From Crambe crambe (taxonomy: Eukaryota; Porifera; Demospongiae; Poecilosclerida; Crambeidae): 64,000 bases of DNA. Under the pieces are notes generated by a model that had not been told where the DNA came from, searched no databases, and was given only the letters and a program-made list of their open reading frames with translations. Position 1 is the stretch's first letter, and each line of letters opens with the position of its first letter. Shown here piece by piece: positions 36,049-46,595 of the stretch. The stretch is from positions 5,146,001 to 5,210,000 of the forward strand of contig OZ004587.1 in assembly GCA_963924555.1 (NCBI GenBank), in the 5' to 3' direction. The position numbers and the translations under genes were made by a program.

Positions 36049-38088
36049 ATGATGAGTTTCATTCGCAGAGTATTATCAATTGCTCTTCTCCTACAGTTCT
36101 ACAGCCAGTTTGGTAAGTATTGTAGCTATATCAGAGCTAGCCATCTAGCTAGTACTGAGACATACTGAGCCCATGCACTGCAGCTACAAATAGCCACCTA
36201 GCTAGCTAGCAAGAATCACTGAATTTAAGCACAAAGCTCATTAATAGATCACTATAGCAGTTTTCATATTATTTACCTGCAGCATGGGCTTCTGTATGCT
36301 ACGAGACACTTGATTGTGGTGGGATGATTAAGTCAAGTACTGCATCCCTTCCTAATGGAGAGCCAAGGTGCTGCATTGAAGGCTTCGGGGCATATCAGGG
36401 AAGTGGGGTTGAAGGGTGCGTACCCTGTCGAGGTGAGTGGCCTATAGCTACACCTTTCACACAGTGTTTAAAATTTAATTAGCTAATTAATTTTATTTTG
36501 TCAGAGTGGGTCACCTCCTCATTAGTTAAACTAGGGTATGTTCATGTAACATTGGAGTGAATGAACACTGCTCCAAAACTGAGCAGCAAAAAATAAAACA
36601 AAAAACAAACAAACAAACAAACAAAAGTCAGACAGAAGGAATGTGAAGGATAGAGCCAGAAGAAGCTCCGAGAAAGGGATAGAGAAAGAAGAAAACGACA
36701 AGCAGAGTCTGAGGATGCCAAATCCAGAAGAAATGAAAGAGATAGAGAAAAAAGAAGAGCAGAGTCTGAAAGTAACAGCTTCTCCAGTTCTTTCTGTCCA
36801 TTCAGTTCTTTTGAGGTTCCCACCTGTGGTACTGGGGCAGAACTTCAAAAGTACAGTAACCACAAAGTGTACCTTGCTGTGTACACCACAAGTGTATCTT
36901 GTGGTACAGCAAGTTTTAAGTTACCTTTGCCTTGAGGTCTTAAAACCACAGTTGACACAAACCTTTTGTTCTACTGAGTCACAGTGTACATAGACCTGGG
37001 TGTTTCTTTGAGTAAAAGTGAGGGAACTCCCTTGGGAGAAAGTGTCCCAAATATGGAGTCTTTTCTCTGTACCCTGATAATGATTTCCTTGAAATTTATT
37101 CGTGTGCCTCACCACAAAATGAGTATGCTTTGTTGTATATACCACATGTTATTTGTTTGGTAGTTTCGGTTTCCCCAATTACTGGGAAATGGTAAATAGG
37201 GAAATTTTAAATGTGATTTTCAGTAGTTGCATGAGTTATGTAATAATAAAACCAGTGATTGTTTACCGTAATATTTTCATATCAATACGGTTCGTCCTTT
37301 CCAAGTAATAATTTATGGTGACATCATCAGCTAAAGTTTCACTCATGCACCACAATGCTTTGCATTTCCCTAGTACTAAACTATCTTATAGTCCCGCATT
37401 AGCTAACTATGTGGGCATAATTTTTTTTTTGCTCCATCAGAATTTTGCTTGATAGAATGTTGTGGGTTTACTGCTAGATTACTCTTAGCTAGCTTGTAGT
37501 ACTATAATTGTCTAGGAATTGTTCTCTATAATAGCTAACTTATAGTTTTTTCACCATGTGATGTACATATCCTTGGTACGAGAAGCCACTCCTTTGTGAA
37601 AAGAACTAGATCAATTTGCGGGGATCAATGTGTGTCACATGACAATGAAAATGCTCAATAGTGAGAAAATGAGTAAATATCTAGTGACAAAACTGTTTTT
37701 CAGAGAGAGCTAGCCACTGTATGACCCAACCAGTGCTATGTTGCCCTATTAATTGATTTGAATAGCTACGTATATGTATTTTGTAATGTTACTAGCCACA
37801 CCTCCACCACCAACAACAATGGCAAGCACTTCAGCAGTAACGACAACAGCAGCAAGCATGACAACAGCAGCAAGCACGACTGCACAACCCAGTGACACCA
37901 AGGGTATGCCCACAGCTCTGGCTCAACCTGGCAATGTTGGCGAGAGTTTGAGAGGATCTGTCGACGCTAGCTGTCAAGCAGGGTGCATAGCAGGAATTGT
38001 CGTAGGTTCCGTCATTGGAATGGTTGTCATAGTAGGCGGTACAGCTGCTATTATCGGAGTTGCATTCCATGTCATTGCAAAAAAATAA
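36049..38088 (+). CDS. Small membrane protein: signal peptide, Cys-rich domain, Ala/Thr stalk, TM (paralog 2)
   Basis: Three exons (36049-36112, 36283-36432, 37796-38088) in phase 1 encode 168 aa. Exon 1 is a signal peptide (MMSFIRRVLSIALLLQFYSQ). Exon 2 has six cysteines in the order C, C, CC, C, C (VCYETLDCGG, RCCIEGF, GCVPCR). Exon 3 carries an Ala/Thr-rich stalk, likely O-glycosylated, then CQAGCIAGIV, one transmembrane helix rich in Gly/Val/Ile and a KK tail. The two Cys flanking the membrane entry could form a disulfide (inference). It is a clear paralog of 21530-23071: same exon phases, same signal-peptide core (IALLLQFYSQF) and same exon 2. No known family is recognised. A stalked surface receptor or adhesion role is plausible but unproven. 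The intron between exons 2 and 3 is about 1.36 kb. Confidence 0.75.
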
Positions 38089-39123
38089 ATCAAGACGATT
38101 TTAGCCTCATTCGGGCTACACAGATTCATTTGACATTAAATTCATTGTCTTTATTATGTCTACAACATGGCTATTGTGATTCATAACTGTTTGTTTCATT
38201 CACCACCCTATAATAATAATAATTTGTGTGAGAAAATAGTACTTTGATAGCTCACTTGTAGTTATATCCCTCATAGCTATGCCTCTCTTAAGTTATACAC
38301 CTCAAGAAGCCTCATTAATCTCTTAATCACCACTACTGGTTAATTCTGACACGATGTACGTACATTCCCAAAGACAAAAGATCTGTGTTTTTATTATTAC
38401 ACGTACATATGTATAATCATGTCAATGATATGAATTGGTATTGCTACAGCTATAGCTAACTATCACTTAGAAACACCCATTCAAGTTGTTGTAGCTATAA
38501 TATGCTGTAGAGCTATAATCATGTAGCTACGTATATAAAGTTCACCTTGCCCCTTGATCATTCACTATTAATTGAGAAAGTTATAGTGAATAGTCAAGGG
38601 GGGAATCTTGCATGTGTGAAGAGAAGCTCAATCTTTGAATAATAATATACAATAATTCTTTTAGTGTGAACATAATTATTCATAAGTAGTTGTTTTTGTG
38701 TATATTTTTGTATACAAAACACATTTCCCAAGAGAGTCGTGCTTGTTTGTCATAATGATAGCTAAAAAGGCAGATGATGCTATGAAATTCACTGTTTATA
38801 TGTTCATGACGTATGCATGATTTTGGACAGATAACTACTAGATTATACAACGACTGATCATTATAATAATGTTTTTGCTAGCTATCGATCATATGACTGT
38901 ATAGTTTTGTACTTGTTATGTACATGACTAACATGAGTCCAATTCAGCACAGTAAACAGGACTGTAACATAACATATATCCCACCTAATACATTTACTCC
39001 CATAGAGAAAAGTGTTACTGTCATAAATTCCCTCCCTTAGGGTAAAGTGCGTTATGACTCATAACGCACAGTCATAACGCACTGTTCCCCAGGCTATGAA
39101 TAACAACAGTTTTAGGTTTTCTG
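38089..39123. other. Intergenic, no gene seen
   Basis: 3' flank of the small membrane gene. A short perfect palindrome (GTGCGTTATGACTCATAACGCAC, abbreviated arms GTGCGTTATGA/TCATAACGCAC) lies near 39049. Confidence 0.5.
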
Positions 39124-39366
39124 AAGCTGACTGTTGGAAGAAGATGATAATGAAGATAATCTATGAGATAATGATCAGATAACATTGTCATTACCTAGCT
39201 ATTACTAAAGAGTTTATTTCTGTCTCTGTATTATGTTGGTAGTTTAGCTATAGCTGACTGTTGGAAGAAGATGATTATGAAGTTAACGATCAGTATATAA
39301 CATTGTCATTAACTATTACTAAAGAATCTATTTCTGTCTCTGGGTAGTTTATAGCTGATTGTTGGA
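39124..39366. repeat. Tandem repeat, about 2 copies of 120 bp
   Basis: AGCTGACTGTTGGAAGAAGA units begin at about 39124 and 39251, with a partial third at about 39353. Confidence 0.75.
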
Positions 39367-39737
39367 AAATGAAGAAGTCATCTGGTGCTGGGTCACAAGG
39401 AAACTTCTTTTTTTTTTGCAATTTTCCACAAGAAGAAATTATTTCTAAGGCCCATTGGTATTTGGCGTCATACCTTCCGCTAGCTTCGCTGTCGCTAGCA
39501 AACACAAAACGTGGGTGGAGGAACTCGTTAATAGCTGGGTGTGGTGAGCATGGGAGGAGCCTCGTAATTCGTAGTCTTGCTTGAGAGCACGAGGCTAGAG
39601 TTGGCGTCTGAACAACGGCACATCACAGGACAGGGACAAGCCATGGCAGGAGTTTTCGTTTTGTTTCGTAACTAAGGGGTAGCTACGCTCTAGCTACAGA
39701 CCGACCAATGAAATCGTGCGCCCTGGGGATATATAAC

Positions 39738-39852
39738 AGTTAGAACACGGTAGTCCTGGTGATTATAGCCAAATAAACAACCTTATCCTCGGGCTGCGCC
39801 CTCGGATTCGGTTGTTTATTGGCCATAATCACCAGACTACCGTGTTCTAACT
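39738..39852. mobile_element. 115-bp hairpin element
   Basis: AGTTAGAACACGGTAG at the left is matched inverted at the right (CTACCGTGTTCTAACT). The inner arms AATAAACAACC pair around a GC-rich loop (CCTCGGGCTGCGCCCTCGG). Confidence 0.8.
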
Positions 39853-39907
39853 ATTACTTATGCCCATATATAGCATATTTAGCACTTCAAAGAATTCATA
39901 ATAGTCA

Positions 39908-40440
39908 GCAGTATTATAAGGGAGGTTTTTATTATTATTGAAGGTTGTTTTTTTTTCTCATTTTTTTCGATATCATTGCAACTGCTATGACTTCACAATT
40001 AATTTTTTGAAAACTAGCTCAAAGAGTGGGTGATCAGTCTGCTGGTGTTTTGAATGTGAAATTATTTGGTCATGAATAAAATTAGAGTACATAGTGAATG
40101 ATCAAAGTGTCAAGTGAACGTTAGTACATTAAATGCAAGCATGATGTACTGTACAGCAGTATTACACAAGGGAGGTTTTTATTGTTGTTCAAAGTTGTTT
40201 TTTTTTGTTGTTATTGATGGTTTTTTGTTGTTGTTTTTTTCTTCATTTTCATTGCAAATGCTATAACTTCACCAAAATTAATTATCCAAAAAAAACAACA
40301 ACTACATAGCTCAAAAGAGTGGGTGATCAGTCTGCTGGTGTTTTGAATGTGAAATTATTTGGTCATGGATAAAATTAGAGTATCTATAGATAGTGAATGA
40401 TCAAAGTATCAAGTGAACGTATATAGCTATTAGTACATTA
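39908..40440. repeat. Direct duplication of a ~230-285 bp block
   Basis: 39908-40133 and 40156-40440 share GGGAGGTTTTTATT, GAGTGGGTGATCAGTCTGCT and GTGAATGATCAAAGT in order. They differ mainly by T-rich expansions. Confidence 0.8.
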
Positions 40441-40689
40441 TGCTTTCATCTAAAGGAAGGTACAATTAGGAAATATACACAATAGAAAGTAGTGTGCAAA
40501 CGTAGGCTTTTATGACATATGAGACACCATTGTAACTGTTTTGACTCACCTGGAAACTTTCACTTGAGTGAATAATTAAGACACCTAAAACAACCTCTGA
40601 AATGTGAATGGATAACAAAGGATGCCTCTCAATAGTAGCTAAACACTGCCTTAATACGATAGCACTCTGCTCCTCTGCAATGGCATCAG

Positions 40690-40799
40690 GAAAAAAGCTG
40701 GGATTAAAGTTGCAGGATGGAGCAGACAGATGTCTGTCTCATGGGTGGAGGTGTATTCCCTGGATTTCACCTGATCAGCAACCTACAAATATAATAGGA

Positions 40800-40858
<59 letters not shown>

Positions 40859-42294
40859 GCACAAGTGCAAACCATTATGCAAGTAAGAAATGAAGAAGAG
40901 TTAAATACACAATTTACCACAAATTAATTATGCATGAAACTGTAAAAAAGAATTTTAAGAGTCAGAGCACATAGTATCCTCTGTTATCAGGTACCTAGTT
41001 TAAGATTACGCTGTACAATATAAATATTTGTTAGCTAAACTTACATATTTTGGTAGATAGCTATAGGTCAAGTTTGACTATCTAAAATCAACCAATGTGG
41101 CAGCTTGCAAACCAGAAATGATCATGACTAAGTTATGGGTCACGTGAGGTAGTGTGAATTGCCACGTGATAGGAAACAGCTTAAGGCTTCTAATCTTTGA
41201 TGTTACCGGACTCCATTAGTGGGAGTGGTCCCTCCCTTTCCAGGAGCTAGCCAATGGGTCGGGACCAAAACCCATGGCTTAGTGTTGATCGGATTGGGTT
41301 CTCCCCTGATGTCTGGTATCAAATGTTGACTAACTCGGATGAATGGGAGTGTTAGGCTTTACACTGTAGTGTGTACTTTATACCACAGGAATGTTCCCTG
41401 TAAACAGATAGGTATGCAGTTTATACCTTACTGTTTACAGAGAGCATTCCTTAGATATGCAATACACACTTTCATTTTTAGAGTGTAGTATGTAAATAGG
41501 CTGTAACTTGGTCCCAATCAGCAGCGCAGTGGACAAGATCATTTCCAAAGTTATATTTTTATTTTCATTTTTTGTTTAATCTGCTTAAACAACCCCCTCA
41601 AACACACACACGCACACTAATAAAGTAAGTGTAGACTGTTCAGTGTACACTGCACACCTTGTGCGTACGTGTCCATATTGGAATATTTTAGTGTGCTTCT
41701 GTTTTTACAGTGTGCAATGTTTCCTCTACAGAAAGTAACAGCCTGTTTGATGAATAGCCTTTTTTCTATTCAGTATAGTTATGATAAATAATTGTTTACC
41801 ATGGAGATGCAGCAGAATCAAAGCAAACTGCTATTACATTTACAGTGGCGGGACCCAGCCTTTTGTCCTTTATAGAAAGGTTATCCTCTTTTGACATAGA
41901 GTGTATAATTATACAAAGGTTCTTTTAGATTGTCCTTTGTTGAGAGGCTTGTCCTCTTTCAGAATGTCAAGTTTCACTGCATTTACGAGTTAGTAATTTT
42001 ATTTTCAGATTAATCGATACTAGGCCCATACCTTCACCATTTAAGTTGTTAATGATTGCAGGTAAAAGGTCATTGAATTTTGTCAGTCATACTAATTTCT
42101 CATTACACTTTTAGGATTAATCCTACCATAATTAATATGGTAACTAAGTATACACCTTGTTTGGAATAGATCAGAGTGCTTCCCGACCTCACCAGTCACC
42201 ATAGCCAAAGCTACCCCTTCCTACAAATCATTTCCGCAAGTTGTTTGTATACCCTCAGGCATTGCTGTGTTGCTAGTTTTGTCAGTTGTGACAT
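40690..42294 (-). pseudogene. Selenoprotein W pseudogene (two exons and intron copied)
   Basis: On the minus strand, 42294-42160 resembles the Sec-containing exon at 63340-63166: it keeps AAT GCC TGA GGG, then loses the frame and a central block. 40790-40690 resembles the terminal exon at 62232-62149 (begins VADQVKS, then shifted, no matching stop). The intervening intron is also shared, including a neighbouring (GA)n tract and the GTTTTTACAGTG/TTTCCTCTAC stretch. So this is a DNA duplication of the locus, now decayed. No SECIS equivalent is seen. Confidence 0.75.
40802..40856. repeat. (GA)n microsatellite
   Basis: About 27 GA units beside the pseudogene's last exon, at the same place as 62251-62324 in the intact gene. 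Confidence 0.95.
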
Positions 42295-42855
42295 ACACTC
42301 AGTGATACATTTAATGATTTAGGGTAGCGTTCATCTTCTCTCACTTCATGAGATGATGGATCATATGCATATCATAAAAAGTGAATTCTTGCTGTATTTA
42401 CCATCTCTCTATCGAGATTTGAATAACCAAGGAGATTCTGCCTTTGTTTTTTATTTAATGCTCTCTCTATTACAAAAACAATTACTCTCAATGGAAGTTA
42501 AAGTGGTGGAATACCCTCTTACGTAACTCTTATCTATAAAAGCAGCTAAATAATATTATTAATGACAAGGCTATTACACAATAATGATTTCCCACCTATC
42601 ATGATCTAATCCTGGAGTAAAGAGGAACACCCCATTTATTAGTGGAAGCTCCATTTCTTGTAGCTATCACTTTATCAAAATAGTGATTGTTGTGGTAGCT
42701 ATTGGGTTGAATCAGCATACTAGAATTTGGGAGGGGGGGGGGGATCCTGCCTCAAGGCCTCAAGATGAGAGTGAATGATTCATCAATATCAATTTCATTT
42801 CATAAGTGTTGCTTACAGAGTGTCTAGAGTACTGGGACCTAGCTATATGGGCAAA

Positions 42856-43015
42856 GTGCTGGGCTACAGTGGAACCTCTGAATAAATAGAAGACACTTGT
42901 TGCTGTCCCACCATAGTGCTTTGTATATTAAATGACTCTGAATAAAGGACAACTCTCTACGTATGAAGGATGATTTCAGTGGCCCTGACTCGTCCGTTAT
43001 TTGGAGGTTCCACAA
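42856..43015. mobile_element. MITE related to 6080-6250
   Basis: CAGTGGAACCTCTGAATAAA at the left and ATTTGGAGGTTCCAC at the right are inverted relatives. The interior carries GCTGTCCCACCATAGT, shared inverted with 6171-6186. Confidence 0.6.
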
Positions 43016-43501
43016 TAAAGAGTACATACTGTATTTTTATATAACTTCTGCCAGTAGTGTATCAATAGCAGCTGCACAGTAGTGGGTACTGTGCAGATAA
43101 GCTGAAGCAACCTGGGGGGAGTGGGATGGAGGATGCTTTTATTAATTACCCCGCACGCATGCATAGCAAAGGGTACTAATTTTGGTGTGGATAATTTTAT
43201 AATTATAGTACCCAAAAGAAATATTTTAAGGCATTTCGTTCAGAGAAGCGTCTTTGTTATTTTTTAACATCATTACAATAGCTCTACGATTAATTTTGTT
43301 ACCATTCTTTCTTTATTTAATGCGCACTGAAGCCACACCCATATACACAATTATGGTCTAACAGGGTACAAATACTTCTAGTTGACATGTGCTATAACTT
43401 TTAATGAACTAGCTATAGTACAAAATGCAAAAATAACAATAACAAAATCTATCTCAAAAAAAAATGTCGGTAATAAGGAGACTGGCAATACAGCAAGTTA
43501 G

Positions 43502-46500
43502 CTACTTTAATAGTTCGAGAATAGATGAATAATCTCTGCGAAAGAAATCGAAAGGTGCTTGCACTACTTTATTATCACAAGATGCTGGTTTGATGATTTT
43601 AAAGAGATTTCCCTTTTGCCGAACATAGGTTTTACAGAGATGCTCACTGTCACCTTTCTCATCATCACGATCCTTGGCATGCTGTATTATCAAACATATC
43701 AAACCAGCAATGGCTGGTACTGCAAATGAAGAACCAACAACTCCTTGTACTAGACGTCGACTTATTTTGCTGGTGATTTTTTCTAGAATCTCACGTAGTT
43801 CATTTTCAGGACCTTCTTCTCTTTTCTTCTTCAGTACATTAAAGTCACTTTGGGTGATGAAATTCCAACGCGTTTGATCGTAACGAGGGTCCAACAGCTC
43901 ATAAATGATCTCATCCATTTTTTTGATGCAGCGTGGAGCTAGTACTTCTCCATAGCAATACAGGTCCACTCCTGTAGTCTTTGTATCTTCTGAAAAATGA
44001 GCATTTGGTTTTAAGCTCCCAACACTTATGACACTATCGAGTTTAGCAGGAAACTCCAAGTCATGAGTCGTATCTCCACTATTACTGGCAGAAGCTACTA
44101 CATATGTGTCAAGTGCCAATTCTTGGATTTTTAAAGTTATTTTTGCTTCCTGTGAATAATCTTTAACCTCTTCACCACATTCGATAAGACTTCGATCACC
44201 TGCTCGTAAGGACATTGAGATGACATCAAACTTGAATTTATCTTTTTTTTGTAGCGTTTCAATCAAGTCTAATGCATAATCCAAATACAAGAGAGTATCT
44301 TCAGTATCAAGTGGAATTCTGATCATTGTCAATTTAGCATCAGGAGCTACTCCACCAGGATACTTAACACTCTGTAATTTTTGATCGTGATAAATTACTC
44401 CATTTACTGGAGTTCCAACAGCTATCCCAGCAACTGCAGTTGCATGACAATGGGGACTATAACGGTCTTGTGTACAAAAGTCACCATCAACTTTCAGTGA
44501 CTCGTGTGCTAGACGCCCATCTTTAGCCTTGTATATCTGATAACCATTAATGCCTTTCTTTTTCAATGCATAATGTGAGTAGAATCCATTGTCGATCATT
44601 GCTATTTGTGTTCCTTTTCCTGTTATCCCTTTCTCGTGTACTTTTTTTAACCCCAACTTCACACTTGTAAATGGGAGTTTATCACCCACAGAGGATATCA
44701 GCTGATCAGGATCAAGGTTAGGTGTGACACTCAAAGTTTGCTGCACGAGTGAAGTATTAGCTCAACATAAATAATACTAAATGTTTTTAAGTCCTATGCT
44801 CCAGTTAAATCAGTCAAAACTTGTTCCCAAATATTCCCCTTCCATTAAAATTTTAGTCTTCTATTTTTTTTTGAAGATAAGTATTCCAGGGAATCCTCAA
44901 GCTTACCGATATAATTGGTGGCTTTGAATTTGGTTGCTGCAGCCCTATACAATGGAAAGAGTTTTATTTTAGGCAACAATCAAAAGTGTCGCATGCTATA
45001 GATGTAATGCAGGCCTGTAGCCAGGGGTGGTTTGGAGGGGGGGGGGGGGGGGTCAATCAAACCCCTTTTCAAAATAAGCGTGACTTTATGCTAGCTATAA
45101 CACTGTCCTACTGAGACTCTAAAGCAGTAGTAAGAAGTATTGTCTGAGATTTTAAAGGATTATAGTGCCTGAGGATTTAAGTTCAACTTATAAGTCTTGA
45201 TATGAAAACTGTACAGGTAGCTAGTGAAGTGTGAAGAAGTTTGTGAAGAAGTGGTTCATAATCTTCATACTGCCTCTTACGTAGCAAAAATGTAAGCTGC
45301 GCCAGCTATTAAAATTTAACAAAGTTATCATTAAATGGGGCACAGTTTATCTAAAATGGGTGTGTTTAGGAAAAATTTTCCACATGCAAGCGTGTGGATA
45401 TTTTCACACCCCTTTTTCAAAAACTCTGGCTCTACGGCTGTAATGCTTAAAACCTACTTGCAGTTGAGTACCACCCTACTGCCAGACTTGTTTACATAGG
45501 CTGAGCCAACAGGAGAGGAGCGAGATACTATTCATATTACCTAGGATGTGGTATCAGGAAGCCAATACATTTCCATTGTAGGTTTAAAAAAAGTTAAACC
45601 ATGCCTCACCCTCATGCTGTACAGGATATTATTGCCTTTGTCAGACATTCGGAATATATATGTACAGCCTTCGTAGGCATGGTTTAACTATTACATAGTT
45701 GTGTCAACATGCAAAAAGTCTGGTAGCTATGTGGAAGAGTGGTTATTATTATGGTCATTATGCTACAATCTAGTACTGCCCACAGACTAGACTAGCAGTA
45801 GTGCAGAGAAAAGTATAAATGCAAAATCAATAATCTAGCTAGTCCAGTTCAAAAACATGTTTTCTTCAATAACATAGCTAATAGTCTATCAGGGGGCTGT
45901 CCTTGACAAGCTGACCCATTACCATTTTTCATATGGGTTGGGAGAGAAAAGGATCTGTGTTACTGTACTCGCATGTTATTAGGTGTATGTGCTTATATCT
46001 CCACAGGAAAGAAACCACTGTTTAACAGCAAGTATGCACCTAATGGCGACAAATTTAGATGGGCATTAATTAAAGTACCATGTGAAGCACCAGCAGTAAG
46101 TGAGAGTTCTGTGCAGAAATAAACAGTGATTACCTATGCACTTAGCTATAAGCATGATGCGCCTAATAATGTGTGAGTACAGTATTCAATAGTGATTTAG
46201 AAATGGTCATCCTATAACCATGCCGAGGATTATGTAATTGTGTTTTCATATCTCATACGTGTCCACCTTGTGTTGAGTAGCTATATAACTTAGCTTACCA
46301 GTTTCACTCATAGCTTGACTTTCAGCAGAATTAGAATCAGCAGCAACACAACGCTCTGTTATCACAAGGAAAAAAAATTATGTAGATAACATGATGTTTG
46401 AATGAAACTCTATTCTTAATCTGTAGATTAACTTCACATAGTCTCTCAGGTGATAAAGCAATATCAAAATTATTATGAATCTTTACTGTTAGCTAGCTAT

Positions 46501-46590
46501 GTCAGCTTCCAAACATACCTGCTGTGGGCAGTAACGTGTTCTCTGGAAGTGTAGACTTCACATGAGGTTTTGGGGGTATAGCAGTGGTGT
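43502..46590 (-). CDS. Subtilisin-like serine protease (peptidase S8), 5' incomplete
   Basis: The catalytic domain is one large exon, 44740-43502. Upstream minus-strand exons 44944-44907, 46355-46299 and 46590-46519 join in frame with compatible phases and add a Pro/Ser-rich N-terminal region. The start exon was not found. The triad is present: Asp in IAMIDNGF (about 52 in the large exon), His in HATAVAGIAV (101), oxyanion Asn in VVASASNSGD (222) and Ser in VVGSSFAVPAIAGL (340). The Asp motif is DNG instead of the usual DSG/DTG, and about 55 charged residues (KKREEGPENELREILEK region) are inserted before the Ser motif. Both are unusual for S8. There is no transmembrane segment. Introns hold an hAT-like element (45011-45438) and an opposite-strand exon candidate (46007-46095). 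The substrate is unknown. Confidence 0.8.
45011..45438. mobile_element. hAT-like non-autonomous element with 8-bp duplication
   Basis: TGTAATGC flanks both sides (45003-45010, 45439-45446). Termini GGCCTGTAGCCAG and the inverse GCCGTAGAGCCAG are imperfect inverted repeats. There is an internal G-tract. It lies in an intron of the subtilase gene. Confidence 0.65.
45593..45690. mobile_element. 98-bp hairpin
   Basis: AGTTAAACCATGCC and its inverse GGCATGGTTTAACT at the ends, with a further internal TGTACAG match. Intronic. Confidence 0.6.
46007..46095 (+). other. Candidate orphan exon on the plus strand
   Basis: An 89-nt segment with a strong acceptor (CTCCACAG) and donor (GTAAGT) and an open frame reading KKPLFNSKYAPNGDKFRWAL and on to CEAPA. 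It lies inside an intron of the minus-strand subtilase gene. The protein is not recognised and no partner exon was found. Confidence 0.35.
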
Positions 46591-46595
46591 CTTTA

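Noticed and set aside
36531..36863. Overlapping frames on both strands after exon 2 of the 36-kb gene
   Set aside because: Purine-rich intron sequence. Neither strand shows a domain or conserved splice sites.
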